From the NCBI GenBank assembly GCA_963727845.1, contig CAVSHI010000001.1, positions 1-64,000 on the forward strand: a DNA stretch of 64,000 nt. The letters run 5' to 3'. Every line of letters begins with the position of its first letter. The stretch's first letter is position 1. Positions 1-7,641 of this stretch are shown piece by piece. Below the pieces are notes generated by a model. The model was not told the DNA's origin and did not search any database. It saw only the letters and a program-made list of their open reading frames with translations. Source of the DNA: JBEKTW01 sp963727845. Lineage in GTDB: Bacteria; Bacteroidota; Ignavibacteria; UBA10030; SZUA-254. A program made the position numbers and the translations under genes.

Positions 1-400
1 ACAATAATGATGTTGGTTGCACAGGAATTGCTCCTGGCGTGGGATGATAAAACGGATATCTGGGACCTTGCCGGTGAGTGGATCGAAACTCAGAATGGCT
101 TGTCAAATAAGACAACAAATGAATCGAATCCTATTCTGCTTTACCTGAACATTATGAAGAAGGAATTGATCAAATACGAAGAGAATAAAAAGAAGTTCGG
201 TGGATCTACCGTCATAAATAATCTTGATGTAACTATAACGAAATGCCAAGAGGATGGCAGTGTTGGAGTGCAAGGGTTTGCAAAGGATTTTCATTCCACA
301 TTTTCGAAGGTATGCCAACTCAGAGGTTTTCAGTATTCATATAAAAGTACCATGCAGCTCTCGAAACGTCTAAAAGATGGCAAGAAAACGCTTGATGCTA
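1..400 (+). pseudogene. 3' part of an unknown element gene, split by an IS
   Basis: An open frame enters from the left window edge and runs to the IS3-family insertion that begins near base 401. Beyond the IS, the sequence at 1662-1769 stays in a compatible frame and ends in its own stop, so the two pieces look like one C-terminus cut by the insertion. The visible part is hydrophilic and mixed alpha/beta, with a segment near the junction (STFSKVCQLRGFQYSYKSTM) reminiscent of a winged-helix tail. Its position beside repeat-rich DNA recalls the primase or helicase genes of integrated elements, but no catalytic motif is in view and the family is not recognised. The short reading that continues a few codons into the IS is an artefact of the insertion. 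Confidence 0.5.
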
Positions 401-1309
401 TTGCCCCGTTTCTTCGGACAGTGAATTAAGTTCTTTGCTTTTTTGTAATTCATAACTCTCGATCTTCATCAACGGTGTAGAGTACCCCAGCGAGGAATGC
501 AATCTCTTTCGGTTATAGAAGATCTCGATGTAATTGAACAGCCGTTGGTGTGTGGCCTCTCGTGGCAGATATGGCTCGCCGTGAACGCACTCGGTCTTCA
601 AGGTGTGGAAAAATGATTCCATGACCGCGTTATCGTAGCAGCTCGTCCCATGACTGGAAATGAGCGGTAGATGATGATTCCTTGCCAGGAGCTTCTCGAT
701 CATTGCACTGGTGTATTGGCTTCCTCGGTCCGAATGGAAAATGACTTCGGTTGTTGGTCTGTGAGTTACGAGAGCGCTGTTGATTGCGCGACATACCAGT
801 TCGGCATCGATTCGAATGCCGGTTGCCCAACCGACGACCATCCGGGTGAAAAGATCCAGGACAACGGTCAGATACAGCCATCCTTCTACGGTCCAGATGT
901 AGGTGATATCGCTCATCCACACTTGGTGAGGACGCGTGGCGATGTCAAATTGCCGTTGGAGTTTATCCGGGGAATAGCGTGCTTTTGGATCTTTACGCGT
1001 TGTCACCCGAAACCGACGATGAACACGGGCTACAATGCCCCCTTTGGCCATTAAACGAGCAATTCGATGTCTACCGCAACTCTCACCCTTGGCCTTCAAC
1101 TCCCGGAATATCCGCGGGCTGCCGTAGGACTCACGGCTATCGTTATGAACGCTCCGGATCTGCTCCAGGAGTTTCTCATTGGCCATCTCGCGGGCACTCT
1201 TATCACCCCGCGCAAAACTGTAATAACCACTCCGGGATACTTTGAGTACCTTGCACATCAAAGCGACGCTATGCACCTGTGCATATTCGGCAATGAATTC
1301 GTACTTCAT
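398..1309 (-). CDS. IS3-family transposase OrfB (DDE integrase)
   Basis: This is the catalytic half of an IS3-family transposase (303 aa). An N-terminal HTH_21-like region is followed by an rve integrase core carrying the DDE triad: Asp in SDITYI, Asp in HSDRGSQY and Glu in MESFFHTLK. The C-terminal RLHSSLGYSTP motif is typical of the family. The start overlaps the end of OrfA as ATGA, the arrangement used for programmed -1 frameshifting to make an OrfAB fusion. The last codons run through the terminal inverted repeat, and the stop codon lies exactly at the element/target junction. The frame is intact, so the enzyme could be active. Confidence 0.93.
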   Translation of the reverse strand: MKYEFIAEYAQVHSVALMCKVLKVSRSGYYSFARGDKSAREMANEKLLEQIRSVHNDSRESYGSPRIFRELKAKGESCGRHRIARLMAKGGIVARVHRRFRVTTRKDPKARYSPDKLQRQFDIATRPHQVWMSDITYIWTVEGWLYLTVVLDLFTRMVVGWATGIRIDAELVCRAINSALVTHRPTTEVIFHSDRGSQYTSAMIEKLLARNHHLPLISSHGTSCYDNAVMESFFHTLKTECVHGEPYLPREATHQRLFNYIEIFYNRKRLHSSLGYSTPLMKIESYELQKSKELNSLSEETGQ

Positions 1310-1661
1310 CCGGGCCGTCGCGAGAAGACGGCCAACGCTTTTTTTAGGATTTCGCGCTCCTCCTTCACCTGCAAGAGCTCTCGGCGCAGCTTCTCGTTCT
1401 CCATGCCTTCTGCCGTTGTTGCCTTACTGGGCTTCACAGAGCCAAATTTGTCTTGCCATCGTCGAAGCTGGTTCCCACTGACGCCTAAGTCCCGCGACAG
1501 CTCGGCGATGGTTCGACCGCCCTCTTCCACCAAACGAACTGCATCAAGCTTGAATTGGCGATCGAATCGACGACGGGCTTTCTTTTCTGTTTCCATGGTT
1601 CGGACACTCCTTTCGTTCCAGAGAATATATCATTTTTTTTGTGTCCGAAAAATCGGGGGAA
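401..1661 (-). mobile_element. IS3-family insertion sequence (about 1.26 kb)
   Basis: The element carries OrfA and OrfB on the minus strand between imperfect terminal inverted repeats. The left end TTGCCCCGTTTCTTCGGACA matches the reverse complement of the right end (TTCCCCCGATTTTTCGGACA) at 17 of 20 positions. A clean target duplication is not visible: GAT lies immediately right of the element, and the nearest GAT on the left is 4 bases away from the repeat. The insertion splits the gene at the left window edge. Exact boundaries are uncertain by a few bases. Confidence 0.85.
1306..1596 (-). CDS. IS3-family transposase OrfA (HTH)
   Basis: This 96-aa HTH_Tnp_1-type protein has an N-terminal basic helix-turn-helix (FDRQFKLDAVRLV, then the SRDLGVSGNQLRRW recognition region) and a C-terminal leucine-rich coiled coil (ENEKLRRELLQVKEEREILKKA). 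OrfA binds the inverted repeats and supplies the DNA-binding part of the OrfAB transposase. It overlaps OrfB by 4 bases. The start ATG at 1594-1596 lies about 50 bases inside the right inverted repeat, and an AGGAGTG Shine-Dalgarno sequence sits just upstream on the minus strand. Confidence 0.92.
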   Translation of the reverse strand: METEKKARRRFDRQFKLDAVRLVEEGGRTIAELSRDLGVSGNQLRRWQDKFGSVKPSKATTAEGMENEKLRRELLQVKEEREILKKALAVFSRRPG

Positions 1662-1769
1662 GATCATGAGGATGCCGGATGGACAGTGGAAGATGATGGC
1701 AAGAATCATAGGGATGGCATTTACTATACCGCAACATACGAGATTGATAAAAGTGAGACAGTGAATTGA
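1662..1769 (+). pseudogene. C-terminal remnant of the gene split by the IS
   Basis: Codons run from GAT at 1662 to TGA at 1767-1769 and encode an acidic tail (for example DGIYYTATYEIDKSETVN). No start codon or ribosome-binding site belongs to it. The frame fits the gene at 1-400 if the IS is excised with one copy of GAT, so it is most simply the displaced C-terminus of that gene. The DNA of its last codons is itself part of the GAGACAGTGA repeat family that continues downstream. Confidence 0.4.
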
Positions 1770-2061
1770 CTGTCTCACCACTATCTCACTCACTGTCTCA
1801 CGTCAAAAATGGCCAAACTAAACCAGAATAAAGAAAAAGGAGATAGTGAGATGATAATTAAGAAAATATATGTATGTATATAGGAGATTATTACTAATGA
1901 GAATACTTAGTAAGCATCTTCAGCGTATAGAGGGAGACATATATTTGAATTCACTGTCTCACTGTCTCCTTAAATGGTTCAAAATGGCTAATCCATAACA
2001 GAATCGCCAAAAATGACAGTGAGACGATGCGTGAGACAGTGATTTTGAACGTCTCACACTA
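1753..2061. repeat. cluster of GTGAGACAGTGA / TCACTGTCTCAC repeats
   Basis: A 10-12 base motif recurs in both orientations: GTGAGACAGTGA at 1753-1764 and 2031-2042, ACTGTCTCACC near 1769, CACTGTCTCAC at 1791-1801, a doubled CACTGTCTCACTGTCTCC at 1952-1969, GACAGTGAGAC at 2015-2025 and CGTCTCACACT at 2050-2060. A second shared block (TCAAAAATGGCCAA near 1803, TCAAAATGGCTAA near 1979) suggests a degenerate tandem unit of roughly 175 bases. The spacing is irregular and there are no uniform spacers, so it is not CRISPR. Iteron-like origin or protein-binding sites of the island are the likeliest reading. Confidence 0.6.
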
Positions 2062-2180
2062 TCGATCATGTGAAGTGTAACCAAATGTAACCAACAGCTA
2101 TCAGAGACAGCTTTCGTAGACAGCAGTTCTGCTTTTGTGTTATTATTAGTTGTTTTTGTTCAATTGGAAAGGAATTAGAA

Positions 2181-2234
2181 ATGAAAAAACCTAAAATAGA
2201 CTGGAAAAAGCTCCGTCAGATGGAAGAGAAATAG
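2181..2234 (+). CDS. possible 17-aa peptide, smalltalk-like start
   Basis: A short frame with a good Shine-Dalgarno sequence (GGAAAGGAATTAGAA before ATG) encodes MKKPKIDWKKLRQMEEK. Its KIDWKKLRQ block closely parallels KINWQKVKQ at the start of the 23-aa peptide at 8164-8235. That is the style of the smalltalk micropeptides found in Bacteroidota mobile elements. The hydrophobic tail expected of those peptides is missing, so this may be a truncated copy or a chance frame. It follows the repeat cluster and is on the plus strand like the cassette genes downstream. Confidence 0.35.
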   Translation: MKKPKIDWKKLRQMEEK

Positions 2235-2621
2235 CTCTGTTTGCTCCTTTGGAAGAATGGGCACTTGGATGCACTGCAAACGACCGAGTTTACAGCAAGT
2301 TTCAATGAATGTCCCCACATCCATTTTCCTTGGCAAATTTGACTGGAAAGCTGGATGCCACACAAAGAGATTTCATCTCTAACGAGCTTAAAATGTGTCC
2401 CTACGCCACAATTATTGGGGATTCTGATCCAATTTGAAGAGGAGGGGGGTCGGTCTGAATGCATATCAAAATCCCTGAGATGGACTTTCCCCACGCATTT
2501 CATTACCTTACGACATGAGGCAGACACATCCCAACACAGCGACATGCTTTGCGGAGTGTGCAGAAGAATTACTAAGTAACCCACTACCCCTAGTTCGCCA
2601 AATTATGAAAGGAGTATTTTT
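2235..2621. other. non-coding stretch, no supported gene
   Basis: About 390 bases between the micropeptide and the next gene. Minus-strand frames exist here (around 2175-2584) but have no convincing start, ribosome-binding site or family resemblance. Blocks beginning TGTCCC(C/T)AC recur loosely, giving the impression of decayed repeats. No terminator or promoter stands out. Confidence 0.4.
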
Positions 2622-2918
2622 ATGTCACGAATCGTTCTTGGGATAATTTGCGGTTTAGCTTTTGGTGCCATAGCGGTTGCGACAATGATTCCGCTTAAAA
2701 TCGAGGAGAAGAAACGAGCGATGGCTGGTGCCTTCATTCATCGATTTGGAATAGGATTCGTGATCTGTAACGTTTCTCTTCCGTGGTTTGGTTGGCTTAA
2801 TGGTTTGATACTGGGGCTTGTATTGAGTTTACCCCCTGCAATAATCACGAAGAAGTATGTTCCAATTATTGTGATCGGCGCAATCGGTGGTGCTATTATT
2901 GGATATATTGCAGGCTAA
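2622..2918 (+). CDS. small hydrophobic membrane protein
   Basis: This 98-aa protein is almost entirely hydrophobic, with about three membrane-spanning stretches: residues 1-25, 40-70 and 75-97, the last rich in glycine (IVIGAIGGAIIGYIAG). A charged loop KIEEKKRAM sits near residue 30. The start is supported by GAAAGGAG seven bases upstream. No family is recognised. It is immediately followed by an attC-like sequence and precedes nuclease-like cassette genes, so it may be the membrane component of a cassette-borne function; that is inference only. Confidence 0.7.
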   Translation: MSRIVLGIICGLAFGAIAVATMIPLKIEEKKRAMAGAFIHRFGIGFVICNVSLPWFGWLNGLILGLVLSLPPAIITKKYVPIIVIGAIGGAIIGYIAG

Positions 2919-2990
2919 CATTATGTCTCACGTTAGGCAACGAGCTAACCACTCGCACAAACTGATCCCGACTAAGTAATGAACTACAAC
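2912..2990 (+). other. attC-like cassette boundary
   Basis: Just after the stop of the membrane-protein gene lie GGCTAAC, a GTTAGGC (core-site form GTTRRRY, 2932-2938) and CTAACCACTCGCACAAACTG (from 2945). The last block is nearly repeated after the next gene. It resembles the 5' half of integron attC sites. A complementary 3' half is not obvious, so the site is degenerate or only attC-like. Confidence 0.35.
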
Positions 2991-3059
2991 GAACAACAGA
3001 TTCGTCGCCACAGCAGAGCTCCGGTGCATTAGGGAACACTAATAACATTGATTAATAGC

Positions 3060-3875
3060 ATGCCATCAGCTCGCGAACGCGTACTCAAACATTGTCCTTC
3101 GCTATTCTCACTTGCGAATCTATCCACTGGCGAGTGGGACAAAATAGAAAGACGATTCGTCGCGAGGACCAATCACATCGACAGTACTATTAAAACCGCT
3201 AGCTCGATAACCGTTGGAACAACGATATACGATGTCATCAAATGCGCGGAGTCAGGCAACAAATCGCACATTGCCTTTCTAAGATTTATCGAATACCTCT
3301 GCGAACAGATTCTTCTTACTATTCCGAAAGTCCATCATAGCCGATTGAGAATGTCTGCAATCAATATCCTTTCAAATTTTGATCGCAAAAGGTCATTCTA
3401 TCTTGATCCTGTCGGTGAATTCGTTGCCTTGCTAAACATTCTCAAAGGATCGGCATTTCGATTGACGGAAGTTGAAACGGCTCTACCTTCCGGAAAGAAG
3501 GCAGATTTTGCAATTCTTAGAGCAAGTTCTCAAACAATTCTTCAAATTGAAGTTCTGAACATACACTTTGGGGATGGCAAGATCCATAATGAAGACGATC
3601 TATACATTTTTCTGTCAAAACGCATAGAAGATAAACTCATGTCAAAAATTGGGAAATTGCATCTCGAAAAGGGAGATTCGAACTTCGCTTTGTTGCCTGT
3701 CGCATGGTGCGACTTGGATGAAGTCCAACACTTTCCGGCAACATTCATTAGAGTGGAAAAACAATATCCATCACTTCCAATCTGTATTCTGGCTCAGCAA
3801 CATTCCCTTGAAGAAGACAACTATAATTACTTGTTTGCCACCGTCCCAGAAGTCTTAAGGCGCTTAGCCAAATGA
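3060..3875 (+). CDS. uncharacterised protein with PD-(D/E)XK-like core
   Basis: A 271-aa protein of unrecognised family. The N-terminal half is helical. Around residues 145-170 the pattern GKKADFAIL followed by a strand ending QIEVLN has the shape of a PD-(D/E)XK nuclease core (Asp, then Glu in a beta strand), but the usual lysine after the glutamate is replaced, so activity is doubtful. The ATG at 3060 is preferred over an in-frame TTG at 3048 because neither has a strong ribosome-binding site. It sits alone between two attC-like sequences on the plus strand, as a cassette gene would. Confidence 0.6.
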   Translation: MPSARERVLKHCPSLFSLANLSTGEWDKIERRFVARTNHIDSTIKTASSITVGTTIYDVIKCAESGNKSHIAFLRFIEYLCEQILLTIPKVHHSRLRMSAINILSNFDRKRSFYLDPVGEFVALLNILKGSAFRLTEVETALPSGKKADFAILRASSQTILQIEVLNIHFGDGKIHNEDDLYIFLSKRIEDKLMSKIGKLHLEKGDSNFALLPVAWCDLDEVQHFPATFIRVEKQYPSLPICILAQQHSLEEDNYNYLFATVPEVLRRLAK

Positions 3876-3897
3876 AGACGTTCAAATGTTTCGGTGT

Positions 3898-3945
3898 GTC
3901 ACCTAACCACTCGCTCAAGCTGATCGAGAACGCTAGCCGGACAAA
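3898..3945 (+). other. attC-like cassette boundary
   Basis: ACCTAACCACTCGCTCAAGC, beginning 3899, fits RYYYAAC plus the CTCGCTCAAGC arm seen in many integron attC sites. It closely repeats the block after the upstream gene (CTAACCACTCGCACAAACTG). A possible 3' core is the imperfect GCTAGCC near 3932. The site would be unusually short. Confidence 0.35.
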
Positions 3946-3965
3946 TTAATACAAGGATTCGAACA

Positions 3966-4508
3966 ATGGGTATTCCATACTTCAATGGTCTTTCGTGGAA
4001 TGATCTATCACGCGAAGAGAGGTTCTATTGTTTTATACTTTATCAAAACGCAAAAGGTAATCCCAGGCAGTTTGCGGAATTGGTCGCGGAGAAAGCCGGT
4101 TTGAGTATTGAATCAACGGATGAGTGGGATATTGGCGTTGAAGTATGTTTTTATCGAGACTACTTGTGGCACCAAGGAGAACATGTGCATAAATCCTCTT
4201 TTTCGCCGAAGCGGACTTTCGACCTTTGCCTATTCAGTCCAGACACGATTATTGTCATCGAGGCGAAAGCATATGAGCCGTTAGATGTCGAGCAAAATCA
4301 AACCTTCAAGAAAGACGCAAAAGACATCCGGGATTTGCTTAACGACCAAAACTTGAAAGTCTATCTGATCGCCTTAGCTTCATCAAAGTACTTTGAAGCT
4401 GAAACCAAACATGACAATGGATGCGCACTGCAGGTGTTCGATGGGCATATTTCATGGGCTGATACATTCGATAAATATGGAGAACGTCCTTCTAAGACAA
4501 GCCGATGA
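3966..4508 (+). CDS. PD-(D/E)XK nuclease-like protein
   Basis: This 180-aa protein carries a recognisable PD-(D/E)XK signature: KRTFDLCLFSPDTIIVIEAKAYEPL at about residues 80-105, with Asp at the end of one strand and E-A-K in the next. The later LKVYLIALASSKYF strand completes the core. Such folds occur in restriction, Holliday-junction and defence nucleases; which one this is cannot be told. AAGGA eight bases before ATG 3966 supports the start. It lies between attC-like sequences and next to a HEPN-like gene, a setting typical of defence cargo. Confidence 0.7.
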   Translation: MGIPYFNGLSWNDLSREERFYCFILYQNAKGNPRQFAELVAEKAGLSIESTDEWDIGVEVCFYRDYLWHQGEHVHKSSFSPKRTFDLCLFSPDTIIVIEAKAYEPLDVEQNQTFKKDAKDIRDLLNDQNLKVYLIALASSKYFEAETKHDNGCALQVFDGHISWADTFDKYGERPSKTSR

Positions 4509-4622
4509 TTTGTACGGATCAAAAAAGCACAAGCTCGTTCCTTTAATTGGGCAATGATTCACATTTGGGCGAAAGCTCCGGTTCGCTAAACCTGTGCGCT
4601 TTCCATCATTATAAAAGGAAAC

Positions 4623-5195
4623 ATGACACTCGCATCTCCAAATACAATGGTATGTCACTACTTCAAAATATTACGAAGACTCGTTTACAGCCTCGACAAC
4701 ATCAAAGACCCCGACATCATACGTCAACAAGTGGTTCTCTGCATCTTTCAAGCCGTAACGGCAGTCGAAACGTTTCTGAATTTATACTTCCGAGTAGTGG
4801 TGAGTGAAAAAGAATTCAACCGCAACGAACAATATTTCCTCGAAACGGTGGATGGCAGAAAATCGCTTGATTATAAATTAAAAAACTGGCCGAAAACTAT
4901 CTTAGGTAGTGAGCTTAAATTGAATTCTGGAATAGGAAAGTCTTTTATTGGGTTGAAGGATCTTCGCAATTCATTAATACATTTTGTTAGTACTCACGAA
5001 ACAATCAAAGTCCCAGGCATGGAAATTCAGGGGGCGGTCAACATAGATCACTTTGAAAAGCTTAGTATCGAAGATGGTCACCAAGCTTTAGTGATAGCGG
5101 AAGGTCTTCTTTGCGAGATTTTTCGTCTTCATGGAAAGGGAGAAGTTGATTTCAATTATATGCTGCGCCTTTGGTCAGCTAAAGCGCCAGCCTAA
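4623..5195 (+). CDS. HEPN-like helical protein
   Basis: A 190-aa, mostly alpha-helical protein. LRDLRNSLIHFV-like sequence near residues 113-123 contains R-N-S-L-I-H, the Rx4H motif of HEPN ribonucleases and related folds; an N-terminal helix with VTAVETFLNLYF packs in the manner of these domains. HEPN proteins act in toxin-antitoxin and antiphage systems, but many RxxxxH helical proteins are not RNases. AAGGA lies very close to the start, so the downstream ATG at 4647 is possible. It is the last of the cassette-like genes before an attC-like sequence. Confidence 0.6.
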   Translation: MTLASPNTMVCHYFKILRRLVYSLDNIKDPDIIRQQVVLCIFQAVTAVETFLNLYFRVVVSEKEFNRNEQYFLETVDGRKSLDYKLKNWPKTILGSELKLNSGIGKSFIGLKDLRNSLIHFVSTHETIKVPGMEIQGAVNIDHFEKLSIEDGHQALVIAEGLLCEIFRLHGKGEVDFNYMLRLWSAKAPA

Positions 5196-5225
5196 CCCAC
5201 AGCCCAACCTGACGCGCAATCATCA
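5190..5225 (+). other. attC-like cassette boundary
   Basis: GCCTAACCCACAGCCCAACC from 5191, overlapping the stop of the HEPN-like gene, followed by TGACGCGC, matches the RYYYAAC-plus-arm layout of attC 5' halves. The partner core GTTRRRY is not found nearby. It is the third such block in 2.3 kb. Confidence 0.35.
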
Positions 5226-5330
5226 AACCTCACACCAACACCTTCGGAGTAGCAGTTACGATTCAAACCATGTTTGACTCTCTCTCATGAATTGATTACC
5301 TTGTGTCATCATTTCTAGCCGTTCTTTGAC

Positions 5331-5360
5331 AACCCATTGTGCAAATGCGCGATGGGTTTT
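5331..5360 (+). terminator. possible intrinsic terminator
   Basis: AACCCAT and ATGGGTTTT form a stem around an inner GCAAATGC, followed by TTTTGTGTTATT. It lies between the last cassette-like gene and the secreted protein gene. The T tract is weak. Confidence 0.4.
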
Positions 5361-5519
5361 GTGTTATTCTAGAGGGCAAAGGTGAACCGTGCCCACTGTA
5401 CCGCCTTTCGAGCACACTTCACGTCGTAATGCCCATCCGAACACAGTTCAGGAACATGAAATGCGTGGTTGCGATTATTAACTGCAATTGCCGTTTCAAC
5501 AATTGAAAGGAGATTCGTT

Positions 5520-6545
5520 ATGAGAACATTAGTTACAAAAATAATGATGTTGGCATTCATTACCCTTCTGTCCGCAAGTCCGTTATTTGCACAGTATTCA
5601 AATGCCACTTTGAATGGACAGTGGTTTGCGCATACCGTCCCAGTAAGTATTGGTCTGGAAGGTACAATATTCTATATCGGATTTGATGGCAACGGTACTA
5701 TAACCGATTGCTGCACATTTGGTACGGTCGATGGCAGCAGTTATTCTGTCTCTGCAAGTAGTGGAGTGATTTCAGGAACATTGATAATACACAGTCTTGA
5801 TGGAGGAATAGATACAACTCAGTTTTCGGGCCAACTGATTTCTGAAAATAACGCAACACTGAATCTGTTGGGAACAATTATGAGTTTTTCTAAAATACTC
5901 AGCCCTGGCGCTCTGACCGATTCATTGGTCGGCGTGTTAAATTCTCCCGTTGCCGGTCAATTAAATGTGACAATTCGTTTGGATAATCAGGGCCAGATTG
6001 TTTCGGCCACAGGATTGGTTCCCCCTGTTTCTGGAAGAGTGTATGCTGACTCAGGGATATTTGTAGGTCATATAAAGACGGGAGATACTGTCGGTCACAA
6101 TGTGGATAGCTTGTGGAGTACTTGGGATGAATTTACCCTAGTTGGTACTTATGCTCATGATTCATTGAATGGTGATATCGGTTTGGATGGTCCAAGAAAC
6201 CATGATCCATATGGTACAGTTCATCTTGTCAGAATGGGAATCGTAACGGGGATAGGTTCAATAGAGACGCCGAGAATCCCTGAGAGCTTCTCGCTGGCAC
6301 AGAACTATCCGAATCCATTTAATCCGGGCACTACAATCAGCTATCAACTACCGACTCAAGGCCAGGTCACGCTGAAAATTCTTGATGTACTTGGAAGAGA
6401 AATTGCCACACTTATCAACGGTGAACAAACTGCCGGGGTTAAATCGATAACTTGGAATGCAGTGAATGTACCCAGTGGGATCTATTTCTACCGCCTGCAA
6501 ACGAAGGCGTTCACGCAAACAAGAAAGCTTTTGCTGCTGAAATAA
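5520..6545 (+). CDS. secreted protein with type IX sorting domain
   Basis: A 341-aa exported protein. A signal peptide covers residues 1-25 (MRTLVTKIMMLAFITLLSAS, then SPLFAQ). The middle is beta-rich with repeated GT and DG turns and no known catalytic motif. Residues about 258-341 form a type IX secretion C-terminal domain: FSLAQNYPNPFNPGTTISYQ, later LDVLGREIATLING and PSGIYFYRLQTKAF, ending in KLLLLK. The domain directs export through the Por system and surface attachment or release. An in-frame upstream ATG at 5469 exists, but ATG 5520 has GAAAGGAGA at the right distance and begins the signal peptide. Function of the mature part is unknown. Confidence 0.88.
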   Translation: MRTLVTKIMMLAFITLLSASPLFAQYSNATLNGQWFAHTVPVSIGLEGTIFYIGFDGNGTITDCCTFGTVDGSSYSVSASSGVISGTLIIHSLDGGIDTTQFSGQLISENNATLNLLGTIMSFSKILSPGALTDSLVGVLNSPVAGQLNVTIRLDNQGQIVSATGLVPPVSGRVYADSGIFVGHIKTGDTVGHNVDSLWSTWDEFTLVGTYAHDSLNGDIGLDGPRNHDPYGTVHLVRMGIVTGIGSIETPRIPESFSLAQNYPNPFNPGTTISYQLPTQGQVTLKILDVLGREIATLINGEQTAGVKSITWNAVNVPSGIYFYRLQTKAFTQTRKLLLLK

Positions 6546-6568
6546 ACCGCTCACGTTCTTATTCATCG

Positions 6569-6597
6569 AAACCCCGTTCAATTCGAGCGGGGTTTTC
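6569..6597 (+). terminator. intrinsic terminator after the T9SS gene
   Basis: AAACCCCG and CGGGGTTTT form a GC-rich stem with an 11-base loop and a T run, 24 bases after the stop of the secreted protein gene. Confidence 0.8.
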
Positions 6598-6644
6598 TAT
6601 TTACACATGCCCAAAAACGCCCTACACTCTCAGACCTTTACGAT

Positions 6645-6673
6645 AAAAAAAGGACAACCATTACTGGTTGTCC
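6645..6673 (-). terminator. intrinsic terminator of the minus-strand operon
   Basis: GGACAACC and GGTTGTCC form a perfect 8-bp stem with a 6-base loop. Read on the minus strand it is followed by seven T. It closes the operon that runs from 12111 down to 6700 and faces the plus-strand terminator at 6569. Confidence 0.85.
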
Positions 6674-6699
6674 CCATTGCGTTTGTCTACCGACCTGAA

Positions 6700-7149
6700 T
6701 TACTCCTCTTCCGTCTCGTCTTCGACTTCGTACGGCTCCGCCGCTTCCGCGAATTCGATTGAATCAATGTGTTTGAACATGATCCACATCGAATCCTCGT
6801 CCTCAGTCTGAAGATGTAGCTGTCCTGGACGCACTTCCAAGACCGTGCCGCCGATGTAGAAGTCTTCGTCGAAATCAAGATCGGAAAGCTCCGCGTACCT
6901 GTCCACGTCGACGATCTCGAACATTCCGAGAACGCTCAAACAAATGGTCACTTCTTCATCGACCAGAAGGTCTGAAACGACCTTCGCTTCTTGTTCAGCT
7001 GACAGCTTCGGAGAAAGCAATTTGTCAGTAGCAGTGGTTTGGTGATTGAAGACGAGATCTTGGTCTTTCGAGATTGCAAACGTAGGACCAATAGAATTGA
7101 CCCCTTCCAGATCAAACTGATCGTCTGCTGCGTTAATTACAGTTATCAC
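6700..7149 (-). CDS. acidic uncharacterised element protein
   Basis: A 149-aa acidic protein, last gene of the minus-strand phage/plasmid operon. It has no recognisable motif. The C-terminal third is beta-rich (DFYIGGTVLEVRPGQLHL, MWIMFKHIDSIEF) and ends in a Glu-rich tail. The GTG start at 7149 is chosen because GAAAGGA lies six bases upstream; an in-frame TTG at 7164 is the alternative. It is 18 bases after the previous gene's stop, so co-transcription is likely. Confidence 0.6.
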   Translation of the reverse strand: MITVINAADDQFDLEGVNSIGPTFAISKDQDLVFNHQTTATDKLLSPKLSAEQEAKVVSDLLVDEEVTICLSVLGMFEIVDVDRYAELSDLDFDEDFYIGGTVLEVRPGQLHLQTEDEDSMWIMFKHIDSIEFAEAAEPYEVEDETEEE

Positions 7150-7167
7150 GTTGGTTCCTTTCAATTG

Positions 7168-7641
7168 TTAGAATGAATGGCCATTGGATTTGGTGCGCGC
7201 GATGAAGAGACAGGAGCAAATTGACCGGAGATCTTCTGCCTGGAATGGCACATCCTTCATGGACCTGGTGATATCAATCGCATCCTGTAAGGACTGCTGC
7301 ATGATCTCCTTGAACTTGTCCGCTCCGTTGCCATTTACAGGTTTCACAGAAACCTGTCCCGGAACAGCTTCGAATACGAGTTCGCCCGTGATCTTCTTGC
7401 CGTTCTGCGCCGCCTTCTTGTGCAGGATGAACTCGGACCCAGCGTGCAACTCATGGCCGATTATCTGTTGATGAATATCGGCAGGAGCGAAGAATGACAT
7501 TTCCCCGTTACCTGTCGAAACGCTGTAGAGATAGAAGGGTCCGTATGCGTTCTGGCCTTCGTAACATCTGTCCTTCAAGAGCTTGACACGGACAGATTCA
7601 TTCAGCTTCAGTTCCAGCTTCGGATTGTTCTGCTTTTCCAT
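7168..7641 (-). CDS. uncharacterised element protein (beta-rich N-terminus)
   Basis: A 157-aa protein. The N-terminal ~95 residues alternate short strands (VRVKLLKD, FYLYSVSTG, EMSFFAPA, GELVFEAV), consistent with an OB-like fold. The C-terminal part is helical and ends in SICSCLFIARTKSNGHSF. The gene overlaps the upstream Gam-like gene by 44 bases in another frame, so the two are coupled. A single-strand-binding or recombination role is suggested by the neighbours only. Confidence 0.6.
   Translation of the reverse strand: MEKQNNPKLELKLNESVRVKLLKDRCYEGQNAYGPFYLYSVSTGNGEMSFFAPADIHQQIIGHELHAGSEFILHKKAAQNGKKITGELVFEAVPGQVSVKPVNGNGADKFKEIMQQSLQDAIDITRSMKDVPFQAEDLRSICSCLFIARTKSNGHSF

Noticed and set aside
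671..1669. Plus-strand open frames antisense to the first IS
   Set aside because: They are antisense frames of OrfA and OrfB, with no ribosome-binding sites or family features.
1753..2061. Possible CRISPR array
   Set aside because: Repeat units are only 10-12 bases, in both orientations and at irregular distances, with no spacer pattern and no cas genes.
2175..2584. Minus-strand frames of 62 and 122 aa
   Set aside because: No ribosome-binding site, low-complexity composition and overlap with the plausible micropeptide at 2181; treated as non-coding.
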